Below are positions 24,151-31,105 of a stretch of 43,719 nt of DNA, piece by piece. Within the stretch, counting starts at the first letter, position 1. Each line of letters begins with the position of its first letter. The notes below the pieces were generated by a model, which was given only the letters and a program-made list of their open reading frames with translations, had not been told where the DNA came from and did not search any database. Made by a program: the position numbers and the translations under genes. The stretch spans positions 1 to 43,719 of the forward strand of contig NZ_BDJL01000049.1 of NCBI RefSeq assembly GCF_001950325.1, in the 5' to 3' direction. This DNA is from Carboxydothermus islandicus. GTDB lineage: Bacteria; Bacillota; Z-2901; Carboxydothermales; Carboxydothermaceae.

Positions 24151-24390
24151 CCTCTCCTCCTCCTGTATTTACTTTATTTCTACCGGCTTAGCCTCCCCTT
24201 TTTGCCTTTCCTCCCTCCTTTCCGGGGATTAATTGCCGCCGGATGGCAGCATGTGATAAGCAATATTTTCACAAAAACATTTTAAATTTTACTACATTAA
24301 ATCATAATTTATATGACTATTTATTATATTTATACACAATTTGCAAAATTCCTTCTTCATTTTTTATATTTTGCAAAAAAATTTTTAAAA

Positions 24391-24446
24391 TAATACCTTT
24401 TTCACCAATTTCACCAAATAATATCTTTTTCACCAATTTCACCAAA
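24391..24446. repeat. Two 28-bp tandem repeats containing four TTGGTGAAA units
   Basis: 24391-24418 and 24419-24446 are identical but for one base. On the minus strand each copy contains TTGGTGAAA twice in direct succession (9-bp period), so four units lie upstream of cytochrome C. This is typical of a regulator-binding array or of slippage. Confidence 0.85.
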
Positions 24447-24449
24447 CAA

Positions 24450-24478
24450 AAAAGCTATCCCGGTTCGGGATAGCTTTT
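24450..24478. terminator. Terminator of the NHL/TPR/cytochrome operon
   Basis: A 12-bp stem AAAAGCTATCCC/GGGATAGCTTTT with a 5-nt loop, 15 bp after the NHL stop codon. Confidence 0.88.
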
Positions 24479-24492
24479 AAAGCTAAACTACC

Positions 24493-25500
24493 TTAACTTT
24501 GATACACCACCACCCGCTGGTTAACGGTATCGGTAATGTATACCCTCCCCTGGTCATCGACGTAAAGCCCGTTGGGCAGAATAAACTGATTTAACTCAGC
24601 GCCTTTGCTGCCAAAGGTAAAGAGAAAATTACCGTTCTGGTCAAAGGCACAAATCCGGCTATTAAGGTTATCCACCACGTACAGTACTCCCCGGCCATCT
24701 ACTCCCACTCCCCGGGGGTTAACAAAGGAAAAGGTTTCACCGTTGTTATTGCCGCCGGTTAAGGTGTAGGCATAGCCACCGAGGAGGTTAAAGACCTGGA
24801 CCCGGTCGTTGCCGGAGTCGGCCACATAAATCTTACCGTTGGCAACCCAGACGCAGTTTGGAGCCCTGAATTCACCGTTGGCAGTACCCATCTTACCAAA
24901 CTCTAATACCTTCTTACCATCTAAGGTAAACGCCATTACTTTATTTTTCCCGACATCCGCCACATAAAGGCGGTTACCGGAAATGAACAGGCCAGCAGGA
25001 CGGCTGATATCTGACGGACTACCAAAATAGTACTGGAAAATTCCTTCACTGTTAAAGACGGAAATCTTACCGTTATACATATCGGCCACATAAACCTTGC
25101 CGTCTCCGTCCACCGCAATACCGTAGGGAAATTTAAACTGCCCCTTATCGGTACCGGGTTTCCCAAAGGTAAATAAGGGGTTGCCGTCATAGTCAAAGAC
25201 CTGAACCCGCTGATTGCCGGTATCGGTTACATAAATCCGGTTGCCGGATACCGCCACCGCCATAGGCTTTTTAAAGGGATTCTGGTCGGTACCGTAAATC
25301 GCATAAAGGAAAGCCGGCGGTCCAGGAGGCCCGATTTGCGGTACGATCTTTGGTACCGGGTTACGGTTTAAGAAATAAAAGATTAGAAAGAATATTAATT
25401 CTATTATAAAAATCCATTTCAGGGTTCTTTTAAGCTTTTCCTGGTCCCAGCGCCAGAAGATATCTTTTAATCTGACTGCTAAAGTATTCTGGCTACTCAT
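24493..25500 (-). CDS. Membrane-anchored NHL-repeat six-bladed beta-propeller
   Basis: A 335-residue protein with a cytoplasmic N terminus, one membrane segment (WIFIIELIFFLIFYFL near residues 29-44), a Pro-rich linker, and about six NHL repeats of the form NRIYVTDTGNQRVQVFDYDG or KVYVADMYNGKISVF. It faces outward and is likely a protein- or glycan-binding scaffold. It starts in a TAATG overlap with the TPR gene, so the two are translationally coupled. It is last in the operon with the 10- and 14-haem cytochromes. NHL and TPR proteins beside multihaem cytochromes suggest an assembly or secretion role; that is inference. Confidence 0.9.
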   Translation of the reverse strand: MSSQNTLAVRLKDIFWRWDQEKLKRTLKWIFIIELIFFLIFYFLNRNPVPKIVPQIGPPGPPAFLYAIYGTDQNPFKKPMAVAVSGNRIYVTDTGNQRVQVFDYDGNPLFTFGKPGTDKGQFKFPYGIAVDGDGKVYVADMYNGKISVFNSEGIFQYYFGSPSDISRPAGLFISGNRLYVADVGKNKVMAFTLDGKKVLEFGKMGTANGEFRAPNCVWVANGKIYVADSGNDRVQVFNLLGGYAYTLTGGNNNGETFSFVNPRGVGVDGRGVLYVVDNLNSRICAFDQNGNFLFTFGSKGAELNQFILPNGLYVDDQGRVYITDTVNQRVVVYQS

Positions 25501-26168
25501 TATTTCCCTCCTTTACTTTTATTGAGCCGTTCTAAGGCTTTTTTCGCATCTTCAAATTTCGGGTCAAACTCTAATGCTGATTGGTATTGATACTTTGCCT
25601 CTTCTATTTTCCCCATTTTCTCATAGGCAACACCAATTTCATATATTATCTGGGTCGAACCCGGAGCCAGGTCATAAGCTTGCTTTAATTCCTTTAAAGC
25701 CTCATTATATTTGCCCAGCTTATTATAAGCAATTCCCAGATTTAAATGGGCATTGGAGCTTTTGGGCTGCAGGGCTACCGCCTGCTTTAAGGTGTTAACC
25801 GCTAAATCGTACTTACCGGTTTCAATATAAAGAATCCCCAGGTTTAAATATGCAGGGTAGTATTTTTTATCAAGATCAATTGCTTTTTTGTACTGAGCCA
25901 AAGCATTGTTATAATCTTTTTTCTTGAAATACCCCCACCCCAAATCCACATAATTTTTCGGGTTTTTGGGATCCTGAGCCACCTTCTGCTTGGCCACTTC
26001 TATAATCCGGTCCGCTATCGGAGTGGTGTCGTAATTTTCCCAGAAAAAGGCTTTACCTATAATTACCCCGATGACAAACATCGTTGCCGTAAAAGCAATT
26101 ATTATTAAATACGCTACTACCGGATGCACCGGTTTGGATGGTTTGCTCGGTTTAACTTCCGTACTCAA
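25500..26168 (-). CDS. Membrane-anchored TPR protein
   Basis: A 222-residue protein with a short Lys/Pro-rich N terminus, one membrane segment (VVAYLIIIAFTATMFVIGVIIG) and about four tetratricopeptide repeats (YVDLGWGYFKKKDYNNALAQ, YLNLGILYIETGKYDLAVNT and so on) on the outer face. TPRs mediate protein contacts; in cytochrome biogenesis CcmH/NrfG-type TPRs hold apocytochrome, but I see no CcmH cysteine motif. TTG start behind AAAGGGGG. It lies 17 bp after the 14-haem gene and overlaps the NHL gene. Confidence 0.88.
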   Translation of the reverse strand: MSTEVKPSKPSKPVHPVVAYLIIIAFTATMFVIGVIIGKAFFWENYDTTPIADRIIEVAKQKVAQDPKNPKNYVDLGWGYFKKKDYNNALAQYKKAIDLDKKYYPAYLNLGILYIETGKYDLAVNTLKQAVALQPKSSNAHLNLGIAYNKLGKYNEALKELKQAYDLAPGSTQIIYEIGVAYEKMGKIEEAKYQYQSALEFDPKFEDAKKALERLNKSKGGK

Positions 26169-26185
26169 GGTTTATCCCCCTTTTC

Positions 26186-27538
26186 TTAATTTTTATGACA
26201 ACCAGTACAATACTTTTGGTTATGACAGCGATAGCAACTGCTGTCCCGTTTGGTCCCGGCACTTAAGGGAACCGGGTGATTTTGCGCACCATTTTTAAAA
26301 TATTTCTGGTGCGGATTTAAAAGCTTTTCAGAAGCACCAGCCTTATTTCTCCCTTCCTGGAATTCTTTAAACAGGGCTTCCGCATTCTTATGACACTGCT
26401 GACACTGGCGAACATTATGACAGCCAAAACAAAATCCCTGAAGCTTGGTTCCCGGAGGTAGATATACCGGGTGATTTTGTACCTGGTATGCAAAGAAATT
26501 ATTATGCTGGCCCCGGTGGCACTGGAGACAGTAGGTTTTCTTTTCTCCTAAAACCTGCCCGCCGGGTACCTGAAGCGTTTGCCTCTCTCCGGCAACAATG
26601 CTCTGTCCGGCGGTTTGAATCGGTGAACGCTGACCCCAGTCGTGACAGGTAAGACAGCTTGGAATATCAGCTTTGGTGCGAGTCAGTCCATGAGATGAGA
26701 TCCAGTCTATCGGGTGAGTTACCGGTCGCTTGGAGTGGCAGTCGCTACAGAAACAATTACCTTTTATATATGCCCGCACCGGATCTTTTTCGTTGTATTC
26801 CAAACCGGTATTGGAATAAGAGTGGCACATATCGCAATATTTTAAATCCTTGCGGGCAAGTTTACCGTGAGTGGAAAGCCAGTCCGGCGCCTGATGGTCT
26901 TTAGGAGGCCGAATTTGCCGGTGGCACGCCTCACACTTTCGGGTTACGTTTCGTTGTTCATGACAGCTCATGCACAAAGTCATTTTGGTTTTGACGTTTT
27001 CGGGAATCATCTGGGACCGGGCGTAAGTTAAATTCCAGCGGCTAAAATCGCCATCAATCGTTTCCTGCCGGTCCAGGATGTTTCCGTGGGCAATTCCTTT
27101 ATGGCATTCCAGACACTGCACTCCGGCAGATTTATGCTTATCATGGGGAACAATGATATCCCCGGATGGTGTTATCGCTCGTTTTAAGCCGTGGCACCGG
27201 GTACAGTTACGCTGGGGAATGCTTTCTTTAAGGGATATAGGTAATAAATATTTTTTGGTAAAGTGAAGATAGGCAAAGTTCAGCATTTCTCCCTTAAATC
27301 TAAATAAATTCCCGATTCCCGGCTCCACGTGGCATTTTAAACAGTTAACCTGGCTATGGGTGGAAGCTTTCCAGGTGTAATATTCGGGGCGCATTTCATG
27401 GCAGCTTTTACAGGTTATGGGCAAAGAAGTTATCTCAATTAAGCTAAGAAAAATTATCAAAAGTAGTAATAATACCCCGCCGATAATTAGCAGTATTTTC
27501 GTACGCTTTTCCGCCGGTGTTGGTGCCCGAACAGTCAT
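26186..27538 (-). CDS. Membrane-anchored 14-haem cytochrome c, NapC/NirT-type N terminus
   Basis: A 450-residue protein with one N-terminal membrane segment (ILLIIGGVLLLLLIIFLSLIE) and 14 CXXCH motifs. The first, CKSCHEMRPEYYTW, followed by CLKCHVEPG, is the pattern of NapC/NirT/NrfH quinol-dehydrogenating cytochromes. A unit QNHPVxLxxGTKxxxxCxxCH with a second CxxCHKN occurs twice at the C terminus, a duplication. It probably takes electrons from menaquinol and carries them through the wall zone. It follows the 10-haem paralogue (shared N-terminal third) in the same operon. Confidence 0.92.
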   Translation of the reverse strand: MTVRAPTPAEKRTKILLIIGGVLLLLLIIFLSLIEITSLPITCKSCHEMRPEYYTWKASTHSQVNCLKCHVEPGIGNLFRFKGEMLNFAYLHFTKKYLLPISLKESIPQRNCTRCHGLKRAITPSGDIIVPHDKHKSAGVQCLECHKGIAHGNILDRQETIDGDFSRWNLTYARSQMIPENVKTKMTLCMSCHEQRNVTRKCEACHRQIRPPKDHQAPDWLSTHGKLARKDLKYCDMCHSYSNTGLEYNEKDPVRAYIKGNCFCSDCHSKRPVTHPIDWISSHGLTRTKADIPSCLTCHDWGQRSPIQTAGQSIVAGERQTLQVPGGQVLGEKKTYCLQCHRGQHNNFFAYQVQNHPVYLPPGTKLQGFCFGCHNVRQCQQCHKNAEALFKEFQEGRNKAGASEKLLNPHQKYFKNGAQNHPVPLSAGTKRDSSCYRCHNQKYCTGCHKN

Positions 27539-27606
27539 TACTTATTGCCCCCTATTAAAGGCTATTCGACAGGGGATAAAAAATTCCTGCTGTAACAAAT
27601 TCATTA

Positions 27607-28569
27607 TTAGCTAAGCTTATCCGGAAAATCATGGCACTTATTGCAGTAAATTGGATTTTTATTTATTCCTTCACCTTTGTCAACATCATGACAGGCATAG
27701 CAGGTAATTTCCCCTTTTAAGGCAACAGCATCATCATGGTTTGGTATCCAGTTATCTAAATGAAATTCCGGTTTTCTTAAGTGGCAATCCCGGCAAAAGG
27801 AGTTCTGGCGAGTATACCAGTAAAGTTTTTTCTGACCCTGTAACCCTTCCAAAAATTCTTTTCCAGTATGGCAGGAAGCGCAATAACCCACATTATTTAG
27901 AGCAGTAGAACCATGGTTATTTCCCCAGGAGGGTTTTTGGTGGTCGGGAGGAGCCGCAATTTTTAAATGACAGGTTTTACATTCGGTCGAAACTTCCCTT
28001 TCATTGTGACAGGTAATGCATCCGTTCATTAAAAGCTTCTGGTTAACGCTTTGCCGTTCTGCCAGAGCCTTGTTTACACTCCAGCTCTCATAATTTCCCC
28101 GGGTTTCGCCTCTTTCGGCAATTTGATAATGCACCACCCCAAAGTGACAGGTCACACAGGCCACGCCCCGGGCAAGATGTTTATCATGCGGAATAATTAT
28201 ATCTCCCCCGGGAGTTACCGACTCCAAAATATGGCAGGAAAGACACCGCTTATTGTCTATGGAGTAGGTAATTCTTATAGGTTTTTCATAAAAGCCGGTC
28301 AGGTGCTTCACAAGATTGGCCCCGCCATTTAAGCTAACCCAGAAGGGGAACCAGGGACCGGTATTAATATGGCAGCGCCAGCACTCGATTTTGTTGTGAC
28401 TTGAGGTTTCCCAGGTATAGTATTCGGGACGCATTTCATGGCAGGAAAAACAAAAGCGGCTATTAAGCGCCGCTTTTGTTCCCGAAATAAAGACCAAAAA
28501 CAATATTACCTGAAAGATAACGGTAAACAGCAACCAAACGAAAATGCCGATTGTTTTTTGTTTTTCCAT
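27607..28569 (-). CDS. Membrane-anchored 10-haem cytochrome c, NapC/NirT-type
   Basis: A 320-residue protein with a membrane segment (IFVWLLFTVIFQVILFLVFIS) and ten CXXCH motifs, the first in CFSCHEMRPEYYTW. Residues up to about 210 align with the 14-haem neighbour (CHxLxSVTPGGDIIIPHDKH against the same pattern there), so the two are tandem paralogues. They may work as a pair at the quinone pool. ATG 28569 with GGGTGGGGG upstream is preferred to GTG 28578. It lies 10 bp after the ligase-like gene. Confidence 0.9.
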   Translation of the reverse strand: MEKQKTIGIFVWLLFTVIFQVILFLVFISGTKAALNSRFCFSCHEMRPEYYTWETSSHNKIECWRCHINTGPWFPFWVSLNGGANLVKHLTGFYEKPIRITYSIDNKRCLSCHILESVTPGGDIIIPHDKHLARGVACVTCHFGVVHYQIAERGETRGNYESWSVNKALAERQSVNQKLLMNGCITCHNEREVSTECKTCHLKIAAPPDHQKPSWGNNHGSTALNNVGYCASCHTGKEFLEGLQGQKKLYWYTRQNSFCRDCHLRKPEFHLDNWIPNHDDAVALKGEITCYACHDVDKGEGINKNPIYCNKCHDFPDKLS

Positions 28570-28579
28570 TACCCCCACC

Positions 28580-30913
28580 CTATAAAAGCGGCAATTTTAA
28601 AAATTCATCAATTTTATTAAGAAGTTCGCTTCCCCCTACTGTTTTTTCTAATTCTTCTTTGTATTTCTCGGCAAGCTCTAAATTTCCTGCTCTGGTTTCC
28701 AAAACCGTAAGCCACAGAAGACTTTCCGCCGCTAAATCGGTTTTCTCTTTGGCAACCAAAAGATTTTCCCGGGCCTTAGTAAAATCTTTTAAGAAATAAT
28801 AAGCAATCCCCACATTTAATTTTACCTCCGGTGATACCTCAAGTACCGGGGCGACCACCTGAAGTTTTCGGGTTTCGGGAGTGTACCTGGTAATTTGTTT
28901 TTCCTCTCTTTCCAAAACTTTAATTACCTTATTAAAGTACTCCCGCGCCTTTGGTAGATCCCCACTTCTTACCGCTGCCAAACCGCACATCATATTCATC
29001 CGCGCTGCGGCATCATAAACCACTGCCATGAATGGCGCATCGCTAATAAATTTATCGGTTAAGTCCGCCGCTTTCTCTATCTGCCCGGTCTGGTAATAGA
29101 GGTAAGAAAGTTCAATTTTTTTGTAGGGATCATATTTGCTTTTAGCTACCGCCTTTTCGCCCTGGTCAATGGCGTTATTGATATCCCCAAAGGATTTATA
29201 GATTTCCCTGAGCTTCTCGTTGTAAGAGGCATTAAAAGGATTATAACGGGCAGCATTTTCCATGACATTTTTTAACCCCTGCATATCCTGGGCCTGATAA
29301 TAAGCATAAGCGGAATATTCATAGTGGCTGCCGGTAGCAAGCATTCCTACAAAAATAAGAAGGCCAAGGGCAACCACCGACATAAGGGTAAAGTAAGGAA
29401 CGCTGTTAAATTGAACTTTTTTCCTGTTTTTCTCGGGTACAGGTTTAACTGCAGCGGTAAAATAAATTGACCGGATAAAGCCAAGGGTTAAAAATAAGAC
29501 CAAGGTAAGGGCTGCTAAAGATAAATCAAAATCGATAGCCGCATGTCCGCCAATATTTAATACTACCGCTCCCAGAGTGACTATTTCAAAGGAAAGCCAG
29601 TAATCTTTAATGTTACGCATAAGATAGACAAGATATTTAAAAAACAACCAGATAACCGCAGAAATGGTCAATACTCCCAGGATTCCCGTTTCCACAAAGA
29701 GCTGGAGATAGTAACTGTGGACCTGGGTAGAGATGTAAAAGTAACTTTGAAACGCCCGGTAGGCTTCCCCCCAGCCCCCGCCGCCCCAGCCAATGAGCGG
29801 ACTTTGGGCAAACATTTTTAGAGAATCAAGATAAAAATATCCCCGTTCGCTGGCATTTCGGATTCTAAGCAAACTATAAAGCTTTTCCCTCGTCGCTTCA
29901 TTGGTAAAAACAAGAACTATACCGCCAATTATAGCTAACCCTATTAAAGCAAAACCAAGGTACATTAAAATTTTCTTATATTTTTTTAAAGTTGCAATCA
30001 CCGTTTCATCCAGGACCACGTATTGAATGAAAACCTCAATAAATCCTGCTAAAATTACTCCTATAAAAAACCAAAGCCAGGAGTTGCCGGTCTGCCCGGT
30101 TACATCCACATGGTAAATAAAGCGCTTCATAACCACAAAAGCCAGTGCCAGGTTTAAAAACAGGTGAAAGAAAATAGCAAACCTTCTCCCCGGTGGCTGA
30201 AAGATAAAATATAAAACCATCACCACCAAAAACACCATTAAGCCACCGTTGGATTTTGTCCCTAAAAGCACCGTGAGGATAGCAAAGTTCCCGATATTGT
30301 AAAGGTAGCGTAAATTTTTATTAGAACTTACCCAGAGATAAATTCCGATCAACGTTGCTGCCGCCAAATAACTTGCTAAAGCATTGGGGTACTGGAAAGA
30401 AGAGTAAATTCGCCCTCCTAAATAACCATCCCGGATATTAATCACACCGGTAGCGGTCATTAACCCCGCCAGGGAAACTCCCACAGCCGCAAGATAAACG
30501 GCATGGAGCAACACCCGCCGGGCATTTTGATCTGTTCCAAAACGGGTTGCCAGCCAGTAAACAAAAAAATATAAAATATTTTGCACCAATTCATCCACCG
30601 CAAAGCCGATATTCGCCGCATTAAGAAGGGAAACAAGGTAAATTACCGGAAAAGCAAGCACCGCATAATCGAGAGCAAGCTGTAAAAACTTCGTTTTTCT
30701 TTCGCCAAGTTCCAGGGTATAAACAAACCAGGCTAAAATTACCGCCCACAGGGTAGCGATTTCCTGTTCGTATTCAAAAAATAACCCCCGGTAAAAGGGC
30801 GGCAGTAAAAATAACAGGGAAAATCCAAAAAGTAAGATTAACCAAAAAGTTTGGTAAGGCTTGTCCCCGCTCAAGTAAGGAATATTAAATTTAAAGGCTT
30901 TTTCCCTTTCCAC
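28580..30913 (-). CDS. O-antigen-ligase-like (Wzy_C) membrane protein with C-terminal TPR domain
   Basis: A 777-residue protein. About 12 membrane segments fill residues 20-540, with the large outside loop of the Wzy_C/O-antigen ligase family (SPLIGWGGGGWGEAYRAF near residue 365, QVHSYYLQLFVETGILG near residue 390). Residues 555-775 are helical TPR-like repeats. Relatives attach lipid-linked glycans to acceptors: lipid A in WaaL, pilins in PglL/TfpW. In a monoderm there is no lipid A, so a protein acceptor is more likely. It is first in the operon with two membrane cytochromes, a TPR and an NHL protein, so glycosylation of an exported cytochrome or of a surface filament is an attractive but unproven role. 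It is divergent from paralogue D. Confidence 0.82.
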   Translation of the reverse strand: MEREKAFKFNIPYLSGDKPYQTFWLILLFGFSLLFLLPPFYRGLFFEYEQEIATLWAVILAWFVYTLELGERKTKFLQLALDYAVLAFPVIYLVSLLNAANIGFAVDELVQNILYFFVYWLATRFGTDQNARRVLLHAVYLAAVGVSLAGLMTATGVINIRDGYLGGRIYSSFQYPNALASYLAAATLIGIYLWVSSNKNLRYLYNIGNFAILTVLLGTKSNGGLMVFLVVMVLYFIFQPPGRRFAIFFHLFLNLALAFVVMKRFIYHVDVTGQTGNSWLWFFIGVILAGFIEVFIQYVVLDETVIATLKKYKKILMYLGFALIGLAIIGGIVLVFTNEATREKLYSLLRIRNASERGYFYLDSLKMFAQSPLIGWGGGGWGEAYRAFQSYFYISTQVHSYYLQLFVETGILGVLTISAVIWLFFKYLVYLMRNIKDYWLSFEIVTLGAVVLNIGGHAAIDFDLSLAALTLVLFLTLGFIRSIYFTAAVKPVPEKNRKKVQFNSVPYFTLMSVVALGLLIFVGMLATGSHYEYSAYAYYQAQDMQGLKNVMENAARYNPFNASYNEKLREIYKSFGDINNAIDQGEKAVAKSKYDPYKKIELSYLYYQTGQIEKAADLTDKFISDAPFMAVVYDAAARMNMMCGLAAVRSGDLPKAREYFNKVIKVLEREEKQITRYTPETRKLQVVAPVLEVSPEVKLNVGIAYYFLKDFTKARENLLVAKEKTDLAAESLLWLTVLETRAGNLELAEKYKEELEKTVGGSELLNKIDEFLKLPLL

Positions 30914-31041
30914 AGTTAATACCTCCCTTAAATTTCTTATTCGTTTAACAAAAGAAAATTCCTGCCTGATAATAGCTCTCGCTGAAAAATATTCTCTATT
31001 GCTATAACCTTATACTTAGAAGGATTTTAATTTTTTTTAAC

Positions 31042-31079
31042 GAAGATATTAAAAAAGCAAGAAGATATTAAAAAAGCAA
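31042..31079. repeat. Perfect 19-bp tandem repeat
   Basis: GAAGATATTAAAAAAGCAA occurs twice without a gap (31042-31060, 31061-31079), 26 bp before the start codon of cytochrome D. It lies in the 5' leader or promoter. Confidence 0.9.
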
Positions 31080-31105
31080 AAAGTTTTTTATAACAGGTGA
31101 CAATT

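Larger units (their letters stand above)
24151..24492 (-). promoter_or_regulatory. 342-bp leader/promoter region of cytochrome C, no genes
   Basis: No gene is seen. Reading towards cytochrome C it holds the terminator of the NHL gene (24450-24478), two 28-bp tandem repeats (24391-24446), and an AT-rich promoter zone with a TATAAT but no good -35. It then holds TGTGA and TCACA half-sites 12 bp apart near 24253-24275, and a leader with CCGGCGGCAATTAATCCCCG, where CCGGC can pair with GCCGG downstream. Confidence 0.5.

Noticed and set aside
24253-24275. CRP-like site TGTGA...TCACA before cytochrome C
   Set aside because: The half-sites are 12 bp apart instead of 6, so a normal CRP/FNR dimer would not fit; kept only as a remark.
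24151-24300. c-di-GMP or cAMP-GMP (GEMM) riboswitch before the cytochrome genes
   Set aside because: Such riboswitches control cytochromes in Geobacter, so I looked for the conserved CACGCA/GGGCAAACC core in the leaders here and did not find it.
27565-27580. TGTCGAA (Spo0A box) between the 14-haem and 10-haem genes, and another in the cytochrome B promoter
   Set aside because: About five such 7-mers are expected by chance in a window this size on two strands; unlike spoIIE, no special promoter spacing supports them.
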